From the NCBI RefSeq assembly GCF_024626525.1, contig NZ_JANJGU010000003.1:153901-217900 (forward strand): a DNA stretch of 64,000 nucleotides, written 5' to 3'. The notes under the pieces were generated by a model. The model saw only the letters and a list, made by a program, of their open reading frames with translations, was not told the origin of the DNA and did not search any database. Each line of letters starts with the position of its first letter. Within the stretch, counting starts at the first letter, position 1. The stretch comes from Lederbergia panacisoli (GTDB lineage Bacteria; Bacillota; Bacilli; Bacillales; Bacillaceae_C). This document shows positions 1 through 9,839 of the stretch, piece by piece. Made by a program: the position numbers and the translations under genes.

Positions 1-1
1 A

Positions 2-2245
2 ACGCCAATTTTGAACGACGAGATGGAAGTTGTAAATATTTATGCGATCGTAAAGGATATAACCCAGTATATTCAATCAAAAGAAGAGGAATCGAATATA
101 AAGCGCAGTCTGGAACTAGCTCAAAAGGTTGGCAAAATTGGAACATGGAAATATACCATTAGTAAAGATAAGGCGATATGCTCGAAACAAATGTATGAAA
201 TATTTGGTGTGATAAATAACCCAGAATCTATTACAACGCAAGAAGGGTTACTATCTTTTGTCCATCCAGATGATCGCCAGACATATTTAGCCGTATATGA
301 AAATGCATTGGAAAAAAGAACAGGCTATAGTTTTGAGCATAGAATTATTCGTAGAGATGGAGAAGTTAAATATTTACAGGAGAAAGCGGATATTCACTTA
401 GATGATAAACTGGATCCCACACATTTTACCGGAACAATTCAAGATATAACTAAGATGAAAGAAACTGAAAAAAAACTTTCGGAAAGCAGGCAAAGGCTTG
501 AACATTTGGCTTACCACGACTATTTGACAGATATACCTAACCGACTTTTGTTTGAACGAAAAATTATGTCACTGATTGAATCGGGAAAAGGTGACTTTTC
601 TATCATGTATTTAGATTTGGATCGATTGCGAACGATTAACGAATCTCTCGGACATATGATAGGTGATCAATTATTGAAAGAATTTAGTCAAAGAATAAAC
701 TCAATATTAGGAAAGGGCTCATTGTTGGCAAGAATTGGCGGAGACGAATTTGGAATTGTAGTATGGGATTACGATGAAAAAAGTATGCCGGTTCTAATCG
801 CTAAAAAAATTATTGATAGTTTAGTAGAACCGTTCTTTATTAATGATTATGAGTTAGTGATGACAACGTGTGTTGGTATAAGTAGTTTCCCTTCTGACGG
901 AAAAACATTCGAGGAATTGGTTAAGAATGCTAGTGCCGCCTTGCACCGAGCAAAAGACACAGGAAACAATAATTATCATATATACTCATCATCCTTAAAT
1001 ATTACGTCCTATAAATTGCATTATCTAGAAAAAGATCTTCGCAAATCAATAGATAATAAGCAATTATTAATTCATTTACAACCAAGGGTAGATGCTGCAA
1101 CAGGAAGAATTATAAGTGCTGAAGCTTTAGTTCGTTGGGAGCATCCAGTGTGGGGGCTTGTATCCCCTAATGAATTTATTCCACTTGCAGAAGAAACTGG
1201 ATTTATTAATGAAATTGGAGATTGGGTATTGACACAAGTTTGTCAATCTATAGGAGAATGGAAGGCTAAAAATCTTAATATAGTACCAATTTCTATAAAT
1301 ATCTCCGCGCAGCGGTTTTTAAAAAGTGATTGGAAATCAACCATTACATATGTGTTGGAAAAATACAAAACAGATCCAACATTGATTGAATTGGAAATTA
1401 CTGAAACAACCTTAATTAAACACGATAGAGTAGTAGAATCAGCATTTCAATTTTTAAAAACCTTAGGGATCAAGATTGCCTTAGATGATTTTGGAACTGG
1501 CTATTCATCACTTGCCTATGTTAAGAATTTTTCAATTGATACCATTAAAATTGATAAATCTTTTATTGAACAAATCAATAAAACGGAAAATGTTGAGATT
1601 ATTATAAAATCACTTATATTTATGGCGAAAGGGCTGGGTTTGAGCGTCGTTGCCGAAGGTGTAGAAACAATAGAACAATTAACATTTTTAAAGCAGCAAG
1701 AATGTCATGAAATTCAAGGTTATATATACAGTAAGCCAGTGCCAAAGGAAAAATTCCAATCATTATTGATGGGAAGAATTTTGAAACCTATTTATCGTAG
1801 TCAAAAGCCGATTAGAATAGAACGGAGAGAATTTTATCGGATTGATTTACTTTTCCCACTGTGTTCATCAATGTCATTAATGTCTGTAGAAGGAAACAAG
1901 GTGAATTTAGGGAAAACAGATGTCTTAATAGTGGATATTGGTCCAGGTGGGCTAAAGTTTCTCTCCACCATTCATTTACCAGTCCGTCCTGATATATTAT
2001 TCCAATTTGAAACGACAATTATGGGCGAAAATGTTACATTAAATGGTCAAATTGTTTGGAAAGATGAGATTAATGATGCCTTTCAATACGGACTACAATT
2101 TATCCTTGAAGAAGTAGATAGAGATACTTTAATAAAATTATTAAATAGCTTTTCCCTTCAACTTCGAAACAACCCGATTGTTCCGAATTGCAAATTTGTT
2201 CAAGAGGAAAAGTTTAGTTACCTGAAAAAGATAAATACAAAATAA
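2..2245 (+). CDS. PAS-GGDEF-EAL-PilZ c-di-GMP protein, 5' partial
   Basis: Predicted cytoplasmic c-di-GMP turnover protein. The frame is open to the window edge. The first visible residues (IVKDITQYIQ) look like the end of a PAS domain, so the true start lies upstream and the TTG at 11 is not convincing. Numbering from that TTG: a second PAS at about 30-150, GGDEF motif intact at 243-247, EAL motif intact at 371-373 with DDFGTG at 492-497 and EGVET later, then a C-terminal PilZ domain with RREFYR near 605-610 and DIGPGGL. All EAL catalytic positions I can check are present, so phosphodiesterase activity is plausible. The allosteric RxxD I-site before GGDEF is absent. The PilZ domain suggests c-di-GMP also feeds back on the protein. 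It is followed by a second GGDEF/EAL gene on the same strand. Confidence 0.9.
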   Translation, partial: TPILNDEMEVVNIYAIVKDITQYIQSKEEESNIKRSLELAQKVGKIGTWKYTISKDKAICSKQMYEIFGVINNPESITTQEGLLSFVHPDDRQTYLAVYENALEKRTGYSFEHRIIRRDGEVKYLQEKADIHLDDKLDPTHFTGTIQDITKMKETEKKLSESRQRLEHLAYHDYLTDIPNRLLFERKIMSLIESGKGDFSIMYLDLDRLRTINESLGHMIGDQLLKEFSQRINSILGKGSLLARIGGDEFGIVVWDYDEKSMPVLIAKKIIDSLVEPFFINDYELVMTTCVGISSFPSDGKTFEELVKNASAALHRAKDTGNNNYHIYSSSLNITSYKLHYLEKDLRKSIDNKQLLIHLQPRVDAATGRIISAEALVRWEHPVWGLVSPNEFIPLAEETGFINEIGDWVLTQVCQSIGEWKAKNLNIVPISINISAQRFLKSDWKSTITYVLEKYKTDPTLIELEITETTLIKHDRVVESAFQFLKTLGIKIALDDFGTGYSSLAYVKNFSIDTIKIDKSFIEQINKTENVEIIIKSLIFMAKGLGLSVVAEGVETIEQLTFLKQQECHEIQGYIYSKPVPKEKFQSLLMGRILKPIYRSQKPIRIERREFYRIDLLFPLCSSMSLMSVEGNKVNLGKTDVLIVDIGPGGLKFLSTIHLPVRPDILFQFETTIMGENVTLNGQIVWKDEINDAFQYGLQFILEEVDRDTLIKLLNSFSLQLRNNPIVPNCKFVQEEKFSYLKKINTK

Positions 2246-2335
2246 AAAAATGATGATGTTCCTCCGAAAGTCTTATGGTATTCTATGAATATAAAATTGA
2301 CAGAAATATGTCATTTTTAGAGGAGGGTTCATCAA

Positions 2336-4801
2336 TTGGTTGCGGAAGATAAAGTAAATCTACTTTTGGTAGATGATCGGCCGGAAAATTTACTTGCTTT
2401 AGAGGCCATTATAGAAAGAGATGACTATAATTTAATCAAAGCTTTTTCTGGTGAAGAAGCTTTGAAATATCTACTGAAATATGACTTCGCGGCCATTTTG
2501 TTAGATGTGCAAATGCCCGGAATCGATGGTATAGGAACAGCAAAAATTATTAAGGCACGTGAAAAGACAAAGAATATTCCTATATTATTTATAACTGCTA
2601 ATAATATGGATTCAGAGCATATTTTTGCGGGCTACTCCGTGGGAGCTATTGACTACATACTTAAGCCTTTCGACCCGTTTGTTCTAAAGGCAAAGGTAGA
2701 TGGCTTTGTGGACATATATAGAATGAAACAGAACCTGATAAGACAGGCGGAAATACTGGAAGAAAAGACTAGGGAATTAGAGAAGGCAAATAAAGAACTG
2801 TCTTTAGCCACAACTAAGTTACGCATATCTGAGGCTTTGGCAAATATTATTAATGATACTTCCATTGATTCAATGATTATCGTTGACGGAAATGGTCTAA
2901 TTTTAAAGGTAAACCCAGCGGTTAGAAAAATGTTCTTCTATGAGGAGCCAAGTATCCTAGGAAAACATATATCGACTTTATTTGCATGTGAATCTTCAAA
3001 GCAGATTATAAACCATACATTGGAGAATATTCAAAGCCCAATGCAAGCTAATTATTTGAAGGAAGTTAAAGCGAAACGAATGGGTGGAAATATATTTCCT
3101 GCTGAAATTCAAATAGGGACACGTTATGTTCAGAATAATTATTTTATAGCCATTACAATAAGGGATATCTCCGAAAGAATAGAACATGAAGAATTGATTA
3201 AATATATGGCATTCCACGATGCATTAACGGATTTGCCAAATAAAAGACAACTTAACATAAAATTGACAGAAGAATTGAACGAATCCAAAAATACAAATCA
3301 GCCATTAGGGATGATGTATCTAAATATTGATAAATTTAAAAATGTAAATGATTCACTTGGGCATATCATTGGAGATAATTTGCTAAAAGAAATCGCTAAA
3401 AGATTAAAAGAAAATATAAGAGAACAAGATTTTGTTGCTAGGGTAGGGGGGGATGAATTTACTATTTTATTGCCTAATACTGATCGTGAAGATGCACTTC
3501 AAGTAGCTGAAAATCTATTGGAAGCCTTTAAAAAACCGTTCATCATTAATCATTATGAACTTTTTGCTACTACTTGTATTGGGTTAAGTATCTTCCCTTA
3601 TGACGGTGAGGACTTATTAAGGAACGCCGATGCTGCGTTAAATCGTGCAAAGGAACAAGGTAATAATCGGTATAGGGTGTACCACTCTGGTATGAACATC
3701 CAGTCTTATCGATCTTTTATGATGCAGAATGACTTGCGCAAAGCAATTGAAAATGACGAATTTTCACTCGTCTATCAACCAAGAGTTGAAATTAATTCAG
3801 GAAAGGTAAATAGTGCGGAAACATTAATACGCTGGAACCATCCTAGTTGGGGGACAATATTACCATTAGAATTCTTGCCATTGGCAGAAGAAACTGGTTT
3901 TATTGTAGAAATCGGGGAATGGGTTCTAAAAACGGTTTGTGAGCAAATAAATAGTTGGAAAAGAAAAGGATTACCTTTAAAAAGGATAGGGATTAATTTT
4001 CCAACGCAGTTATTAATACAAAAAAATTTACTTGATTCTATTCGCCATATTCTAGAAACGACTGGAATTGCTCCTGATTTGCTAGAAATAGAATTGAGAG
4101 AATCAGCTATATTGTTGGACGAAGCAGCTATTTCATTCAGATTAGACCAATTAAGAAAAATGGGGCTACACATAAGTATTGATCAATATGGAATGGGGCA
4201 CTTATCACTAAATGATATTAGTCGTCTTCCAGTTGGTACCTTAAAGTTGGATAAGTCTCTAATCCAGGATATTTCAAGGGAATCATCTCCAAATCGTTTA
4301 TTGACATCTACTATCATAAGAGCAGCACAAAATTTAAATCTGAACGTGATAGCAGAGGGAGTAGAAACGGAAGAACAATGGAATTTTTTAAAACAGAATG
4401 AGTGCAATGAAATTCAAGGAAATGTCTTTAGTCCACCAATTTCAATTGAAGAATTTGAAACACTCCTTTTCAAGCAATCTAATCAACCGAAAACTTTGTC
4501 GAGAAAAATGGTACCTATAAAGCAATCACAAGAGGAAAGAGAAAAACAGGATATCCTCCAAGATTCATTAAATCGTATAAAGGAACAATACTCGATCTCA
4601 TCAAGAGAAATGGATGTTTTTGAATTAATATTAAATGGTCTAGGCAATAAGGAAATTGCTGTGAAATTATTTATTAGTGAACATACTGTCAAAAATCATA
4701 TAACAAGAATCTTTCAAAAGTTAAAGGTAAATGATCGTTTACAAGCCATGGCTATGGTATATCAACTTCACATTGAAGATGGTGACGATCATATTATTTA
4801 G
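2336..4801 (+). CDS. Receiver-PAS-GGDEF-EAL(degenerate)-LuxR HTH regulator
   Basis: Fusion of a CheY-like receiver (phospho-acceptor D57 in LLDVQMPG), a linker coiled coil, PAS (about 170-285), GGDEF (motif 371-375, with an upstream RxxD I-site, REQD), an EAL-like domain and a C-terminal LuxR/FixJ helix-turn-helix (from about 752, SSREMDVFELILNG). The EAL motif reads ETL at 495-497 and the metal-binding DD pair is D616-Q617 in a DQYGMG loop instead of DDFGTG, so phosphodiesterase activity is probably lost. The start is TTG with AGGAGGG about 8 bases upstream; no better start is visible. The likely partner is the hybrid kinase immediately downstream. The layout suggests a DNA-binding response regulator that also makes or senses c-di-GMP. 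The function is inferred from domains. Confidence 0.88.
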   Translation: MVAEDKVNLLLVDDRPENLLALEAIIERDDYNLIKAFSGEEALKYLLKYDFAAILLDVQMPGIDGIGTAKIIKAREKTKNIPILFITANNMDSEHIFAGYSVGAIDYILKPFDPFVLKAKVDGFVDIYRMKQNLIRQAEILEEKTRELEKANKELSLATTKLRISEALANIINDTSIDSMIIVDGNGLILKVNPAVRKMFFYEEPSILGKHISTLFACESSKQIINHTLENIQSPMQANYLKEVKAKRMGGNIFPAEIQIGTRYVQNNYFIAITIRDISERIEHEELIKYMAFHDALTDLPNKRQLNIKLTEELNESKNTNQPLGMMYLNIDKFKNVNDSLGHIIGDNLLKEIAKRLKENIREQDFVARVGGDEFTILLPNTDREDALQVAENLLEAFKKPFIINHYELFATTCIGLSIFPYDGEDLLRNADAALNRAKEQGNNRYRVYHSGMNIQSYRSFMMQNDLRKAIENDEFSLVYQPRVEINSGKVNSAETLIRWNHPSWGTILPLEFLPLAEETGFIVEIGEWVLKTVCEQINSWKRKGLPLKRIGINFPTQLLIQKNLLDSIRHILETTGIAPDLLEIELRESAILLDEAAISFRLDQLRKMGLHISIDQYGMGHLSLNDISRLPVGTLKLDKSLIQDISRESSPNRLLTSTIIRAAQNLNLNVIAEGVETEEQWNFLKQNECNEIQGNVFSPPISIEEFETLLFKQSNQPKTLSRKMVPIKQSQEEREKQDILQDSLNRIKEQYSISSREMDVFELILNGLGNKEIAVKLFISEHTVKNHITRIFQKLKVNDRLQAMAMVYQLHIEDGDDHII

Positions 4802-4841
4802 AAACTTTAATGAAAGACAAATTGGATGAAGGGGTTCTTCA

Positions 4842-7800
4842 ATGAAAATAAGGACAAAGTTATTGTTAATACTTGGTGCATTGCCTATTTTACTTTTTGT
4901 TCTCGCAGGAGTAGGCTGGTCACAATTTTCTACTTTGAGCAAGATGGGTAAAACCTTTAAAGAAAACTATCAATTAGCTATTTTATCAGAGCAAATTCAT
5001 CGTGATATCAAAGATGAGGGAATTCACTTAAGAAACCTTGTCCTCCTATTTAACGATCAAGCTGTTTTACAGGATGAAATAGCGAAGTTAAAAACTAAAA
5101 GTGATTCAATCATTCAAAATATCAGATTGCTTGAGTCAAAGGTGAATACAGATGAAGAAATTAAATTGATTGCAACTTTAAAAAGTACAAACAACGATTT
5201 TAATGCTTATAAGGATAAACTAATACAATTAATATCTAATGGTGATAGAGAAGCGGCTATTTCTTTAATTAGTGAGGATTCAGTTAAGCTGCATGAAGAA
5301 TTTTTTAAGGTTATTTCCGAGATTACCTCTATATTTGAAATAAATATGGAGAATGTTATTAATTCTTTTTTAATTGATTTTCAACAGGAGATTATCATTA
5401 GTTTACTTATCCTTTCCATAAGTATTATTCTAATAATCGGCATATTGTTTAAAACGATATGGACACTTTCTTCAAGGTTAAATAAGGTGTCTAGGGTCAT
5501 GACTAATGTAGCTAATGGGAGTGCCGAACTAAAAACCAAAGTTGAGGAAACTTTAGACGATGAGATTGGCGATGTTGCTCATGCCTTTAATAGTATGGTA
5601 GATTCTTTAGAAGAACAAATGCAAAAGGAACAACAGTTAACTTGGACGAAGTCAAATATCGCTCAGATTACTACAAGTTTAAGCGGAACTCATGAATTAG
5701 AAACGTTGGCACAAACATTCCTATCCAAAGTAGTGCCATTAATGGAAGCTGGTCACGCAGTATTTTATGTAAAAGATATGGAAAACACAGAGCTAGTTTA
5801 TAAGTTGCTTGGTTCATATGCCTTTAAGGAGAGAAAACATCTTTCAAACTCAATTAAGTTAGGTGAAGGCTTAGTCGGTCAAGCGGCACTCGAAAAACAA
5901 CCAATTGTTTTAACAAATGTACCTTCTGATTATATTCGTGTCAGATCAGGGCTTGGAGAGGCACCTCCTCTAAACGTCTATGTGCTTCCAATAAGCTTTG
6001 AAGGTGAAGTAAATGCTGTACTGGAAATAGCTTCATTTAAGTTATTTGATATGGCGCAACAAACATTTATTGAAGAATTGATTGAAGCCCTTGGAATTAT
6101 TCTTGAAAGTGTTATGGGAAGAATTCAATTAGCGAAATTATTGGAGGAATCACAGGCATTAATGGAGGAAACACAAGCGCAATCTGAAGAACTTCAAACA
6201 CAACAGGAGGAATTAAGGGCTTCAAACGAAGAATTAGAAGAACAAACACGCGCGCTAAGAGAATCAGAAGAAAAGCTGCAAATCCAACAAGAAGAATTGG
6301 AACAAACGAATGCTGATTTGGAGGAGAAGACGAAAAACTTAGAAGAACAGAATAAGAGATTTGAACGTAAAAATAAGGAAGTAGAAAGCGCAAGGGCTGA
6401 ATTGGAAGAAAAAGCAAGGCAGCTTGAGTTAACTTCTAAGTATAAATCACAGTTTTTAGCTAATATGTCTCATGAATTACGAACACCTTTAAATAGTTTA
6501 TTAATTTTATCGAAACTCTTATCGGAAAACCCCGATGGAAATTTAACAGGGAAGCAAATGGAGTATTCTAAGACCATATACTCTTCCGGTCAAGATTTGT
6601 TATCTATTATAAATGAAATACTGGATTTGTCGAAAATTGAATCTGGAAAAGTAGAAGTAATGCCGTCGGATGTGAATGTATCAGATATCGTGCAATTCGT
6701 TGAAAGTAATTTTAGGGCAATTGCTTCAGAAAAGAATATAAATTTCATGATCAAATTAAATAAAAATGTCCCAAGTTATATATATACTGATCAAATGAAA
6801 ATACAGCAGGTTTTGAAAAATCTTTTATCGAATGCATTTAAGTTTACCCATCAAGGTGATGTGATACTTGAAATTGGATTGTCCTCGTCTTCCGTGATTT
6901 CATTTTCTGTCATTGATACGGGAATTGGAATTCCGAGTGATAAACAAGAACTCATTTTTGAAGCATTTCAACAAGCTGATGGTACAACAAGCAGGAAATA
7001 TGGCGGAACAGGTCTTGGTTTATCCATTTGCAAGGAAATTGCTAACCTATTAGGCGGAGAAATCAAAGTAGAAAGTACATTAGGTGAAGGAAGTACATTC
7101 ACCTTGTATATAAATGATTATAAGGATAAGCCTGTTGAAATGATTGTTGAGAAAGAGGTTGCTGTTGCGATCGAAAATCCGAATGAACATACTCAAACAG
7201 AGATTGTGCAGACCAATAGCTTGGATGACGAGCGCCATATTAAACGACTATTAATCGTCGATGATGATATAAAACAACGCAATAGTTTAATGGAGCTAAT
7301 TGGTGAAATGGATTTTATTATCAAAGCGGTTTCTACAGGTACTGAAGCAATGGAAGAATTAAAAGTTAGTCATTTTGATTGTATGATTCTAGATCTCGGA
7401 TTAGCTGATACGAGCGGGTTTGAATTACTGAAGAAAATAAAACAAGACGATGAAACAAATAACGTAAAAGTGTTCATATATACCGGGCGTGATCTCACAT
7501 TAAAAGATGAATACCAACTAAACAAATATGCGTATACAATTATTATCAAAGATGAACATTCTCCACAGCGTCTAAAAGATGAGCTCCAATTATATTTAAC
7601 AGAAAAAAATGGAATGTCGCATCCGGCTGAAAAAACCAACGTTGAAGGAATGATTTCCCCTTTTCTTAAAGGCAAAACCATATTGTTGGTCGATGATGAT
7701 GTTCGTAATGTTTATGCTTTATCAAGTATTCTTGAATATTATGGAATGAACATCCGCTTTGCTGAAAACGGAATAGAAGGACTTGAATCATTACAAAAAC

Positions 7801-8054
7801 ACCCTGAGATTGACCTCGTTTTAATGGATATTATGATGCCAGAAATGGACGGATACGAAGCGATACGTAGAATAAAAGAAATCCCGAAATTTACTGAACT
7901 TCCTATCATAGCACTCACGGCAAAAGCGATGAAGGAAGATAGAGAAAAATGTATGAAGGCAGGAGCATCAGACTATATAGTTAAACCAATTGAAACGGAT
8001 CAATTAATCTCTTTGATAAAAGTCTGGTTATTCCAAAAAGAAGGGAATAAGTAA
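4842..8054 (+). CDS. Hybrid sensor histidine kinase (HAMP-GAF-HisKA-HATPase-REC-REC)
   Basis: A 1070-residue membrane kinase. It has an N-terminal transmembrane helix (about 5-27), an extracytoplasmic helical region, a second helix (about 184-204), HAMP, GAF (about 275-425), a long Gln/Glu-rich coiled coil (425-535), HisKA with H544 in SHELRTP, HATPase with DTGIGIP and GGTGLGL, and two C-terminal receivers (D851 in MILDLG, D996 in LMDIMMPEMDG). The first receiver is weaker than the second. No Hpt domain is present, so phosphate must leave through a separate protein, plausibly the receiver-LuxR protein just upstream. The 3-base gap to the downstream CheR gene resembles the B. cereus RsbK-RsbM pair, although that RsbK has one receiver and no sigB operon is seen here. 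Confidence 0.9.
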   Translation: MKIRTKLLLILGALPILLFVLAGVGWSQFSTLSKMGKTFKENYQLAILSEQIHRDIKDEGIHLRNLVLLFNDQAVLQDEIAKLKTKSDSIIQNIRLLESKVNTDEEIKLIATLKSTNNDFNAYKDKLIQLISNGDREAAISLISEDSVKLHEEFFKVISEITSIFEINMENVINSFLIDFQQEIIISLLILSISIILIIGILFKTIWTLSSRLNKVSRVMTNVANGSAELKTKVEETLDDEIGDVAHAFNSMVDSLEEQMQKEQQLTWTKSNIAQITTSLSGTHELETLAQTFLSKVVPLMEAGHAVFYVKDMENTELVYKLLGSYAFKERKHLSNSIKLGEGLVGQAALEKQPIVLTNVPSDYIRVRSGLGEAPPLNVYVLPISFEGEVNAVLEIASFKLFDMAQQTFIEELIEALGIILESVMGRIQLAKLLEESQALMEETQAQSEELQTQQEELRASNEELEEQTRALRESEEKLQIQQEELEQTNADLEEKTKNLEEQNKRFERKNKEVESARAELEEKARQLELTSKYKSQFLANMSHELRTPLNSLLILSKLLSENPDGNLTGKQMEYSKTIYSSGQDLLSIINEILDLSKIESGKVEVMPSDVNVSDIVQFVESNFRAIASEKNINFMIKLNKNVPSYIYTDQMKIQQVLKNLLSNAFKFTHQGDVILEIGLSSSSVISFSVIDTGIGIPSDKQELIFEAFQQADGTTSRKYGGTGLGLSICKEIANLLGGEIKVESTLGEGSTFTLYINDYKDKPVEMIVEKEVAVAIENPNEHTQTEIVQTNSLDDERHIKRLLIVDDDIKQRNSLMELIGEMDFIIKAVSTGTEAMEELKVSHFDCMILDLGLADTSGFELLKKIKQDDETNNVKVFIYTGRDLTLKDEYQLNKYAYTIIIKDEHSPQRLKDELQLYLTEKNGMSHPAEKTNVEGMISPFLKGKTILLVDDDVRNVYALSSILEYYGMNIRFAENGIEGLESLQKHPEIDLVLMDIMMPEMDGYEAIRRIKEIPKFTELPIIALTAKAMKEDREKCMKAGASDYIVKPIETDQLISLIKVWLFQKEGNK

Positions 8055-8057
8055 TGG

Positions 8058-8915
8058 ATGGATCGTTCACTTGAGGCTCAAAGTAAAAACGACATTAGTA
8101 ATCACTTAGAAGAAATTGAAGTGAAATTATTATTGCAAGGGTTATATGATTGGTGTGGATATGACTTTAGAAACTATGCCTATCAATCAATTAGAAGAAG
8201 AATTTGGCATAGAGTATATGCTGAAAGACTTTCAACAATAACGGGGCTTCTTGATAAAGTTTTACATGATCCATCTTGTTTACAAAGATTGATTGCTGAT
8301 TTTTCAATAAATGTAACTGAGATGTTTCGGGATCCCTTGTTTTTCTTGGAATTCAGAGAGAAAGTTGTACCCTTGCTGCGTACCTATCCATCGATTCGAA
8401 TATGGCACGCGGGATGTTCAACAGGTGAAGAAGTATATTCCATGGCGATGTTGTTGCATGAAGAAGATCTTTATGAGAAAACAAAAATATATGCAACAGA
8501 TATTAATACAACTGCATTAAAGGACGCTAAAAGCGGAATATTTCCGTTAGAAAATATGAAGAAATACACAAGCAATTATTTAAGGGCTGGAGGAAAACGG
8601 GCATTTTCGGATTATTATTGTGTAACAAATAAGGGCGTTCAATTTTATCCATTTTTAACGAAAAACGTTATATTTGCTCAGCATAATTTAGTCACCGATC
8701 GTTCTTTCAACGAATTTCATGTGATCCTTTGCAGAAATGTATTAATCTATTTTAATAAAACCTTACAAAATAAAGTACATTCCCTTTTTTACGAGAGTTT
8801 AGGAATGTTCGGAATCCTAGGTCTAGGTGACAAAGAATCGATTTATTACACCAATCATTTTGATTCGTATAATGTAATAAGCGGGAAACAGAAATTATAT
8901 AGAAAAGTAAAATAG
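8058..8915 (+). CDS. CheR-type protein methyltransferase
   Basis: SAM-dependent methyltransferase of the CheR family (285 aa). An N-terminal helical CheR_N-like part is followed by the SAM-binding motif IWHAGCSTGEEVYSMA at about 113-128 and a later catalytic-fold segment with LCRNVLIYF. It starts 3 bases after the hybrid kinase, with GAAGGG as ribosome site. There are no chemotaxis receptors, cheA or cheY nearby, so the likely substrate is the adjacent kinase, whose long coiled coil resembles a methylated helix. In B. cereus the analogous RsbM methylates RsbK. That partner assignment is an inference from position and domain type. Confidence 0.88.
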   Translation: MDRSLEAQSKNDISNHLEEIEVKLLLQGLYDWCGYDFRNYAYQSIRRRIWHRVYAERLSTITGLLDKVLHDPSCLQRLIADFSINVTEMFRDPLFFLEFREKVVPLLRTYPSIRIWHAGCSTGEEVYSMAMLLHEEDLYEKTKIYATDINTTALKDAKSGIFPLENMKKYTSNYLRAGGKRAFSDYYCVTNKGVQFYPFLTKNVIFAQHNLVTDRSFNEFHVILCRNVLIYFNKTLQNKVHSLFYESLGMFGILGLGDKESIYYTNHFDSYNVISGKQKLYRKVK

Positions 8916-8927
8916 GAAAAAGGTAAG

Positions 8928-8962
8928 TGGGTTGCTTGTATATTTGGGGGCAACCCATTTTC
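8928..8962. terminator. Intrinsic terminator between convergent genes
   Basis: TGGGTTGC (8928-8935) pairs with GCAACCCA (8950-8957) and is followed by a short T tract. It separates the plus-strand signalling cluster from the minus-strand genes. A-rich sequence on the other side could let it act in both directions. Confidence 0.75.
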
Positions 8963-8969
8963 TCATATA

Positions 8970-9839
8970 TCAATTGTTAAAAAAACTTTCTGGCATAGGA
9001 ATGACCACTGCATTACAAGCTTTCTCATAAAACTCGATTGGACCAGCTCCACCAATAATCGCATACTCATAGCCAATTTCTTTCATATCCTTTAAGCAAT
9101 GATGTAGCAACTCATATCCAATTCCTTTAGTTCTGTTTGAGTTTTGTACTCCCATTGGACCAAAATAACATTTTTTATTTTGGTAAACATCAAAGGCAGC
9201 AAAACCGATTATTTCATTTTCTTCAATAGCTATATAAATTGTGGGATTTTCTTTGCGGAATCCAATTTCAATCGTTTTGGCCCATTCCTTTGAAAAATAC
9301 TTCTTAACGAATTTAATAAGATTTTGATAGTCATCAGTTTGCACTCTTCGAATGAAAGGTGGTTGTTTTATTTTGGGGAATTGGTAATTACCGAGGTGTG
9401 TGATCATGTCGCGTGATGCAGTTCCAATAGCCATTATCGCTTTCTTATCTCTTTCAGATAAAAAAGCGTCGACCGTATTCGTTGTCAAAAAGGCTTTAAG
9501 TATGTGGCCTTCATTAAGATAAATTTGGTTGTATTTTTTCATGTATGTAATTGCTGCTTCTATTAACTTTTCAAGTTCTTTAGTTACCGGTATACTAAAA
9601 AATTCATTATTAATAGGAGTTTCTTCAGGTTTGATTTCCATCCTTAATAAGTCTAAATTCAGATCAGACCTTAATGAAATTTCTCCAAGTACACCTGTTT
9701 TTTCAAGAAAACAAGCTATAAGTAAATGGCGCGGAGATAACCCATTACTAGTAGCTGCCTCTGCTTCAGCATTCCGAAAAATTCTATTCACTCTATCGGT
9801 AAGAAAAATCTGTTCGCTTTTCAGTTCAATCAACCCCAT
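8970..9839 (-). CDS. Clp_N domain-GNAT acetyltransferase fusion
   Basis: 289 aa. Residues about 5-140 look like a double Clp N-domain (LTDRVNRIFRNAEAEA, then LSPRHLLIACFLE and later INEGHILKAFL-type repeats), the substrate or adaptor-binding module of ClpC/ClpB. Residues about 150-289 are a GNAT N-acetyltransferase with the acetyl-CoA loop around GVQNSNRTKGIGYELL. There is no AAA module. The start ATG follows the upstream gene's stop directly (TGAATG) with no clear ribosome site, so translation is probably coupled. The Clp_N part may recruit substrates or be regulated by arginine-phosphate-like ligands, but that is speculation. The acetyl acceptor is unknown. Confidence 0.8.
   Translation of the reverse strand: MGLIELKSEQIFLTDRVNRIFRNAEAEAATSNGLSPRHLLIACFLEKTGVLGEISLRSDLNLDLLRMEIKPEETPINNEFFSIPVTKELEKLIEAAITYMKKYNQIYLNEGHILKAFLTTNTVDAFLSERDKKAIMAIGTASRDMITHLGNYQFPKIKQPPFIRRVQTDDYQNLIKFVKKYFSKEWAKTIEIGFRKENPTIYIAIEENEIIGFAAFDVYQNKKCYFGPMGVQNSNRTKGIGYELLHHCLKDMKEIGYEYAIIGGAGPIEFYEKACNAVVIPMPESFFNN

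Noticed and set aside
6112..6417. Minus-strand hydrophobic 101-codon frame
   Set aside because: It is the reverse of the Gln/Glu-rich coiled coil of the hybrid kinase; Leu/Phe richness on the opposite strand is expected.
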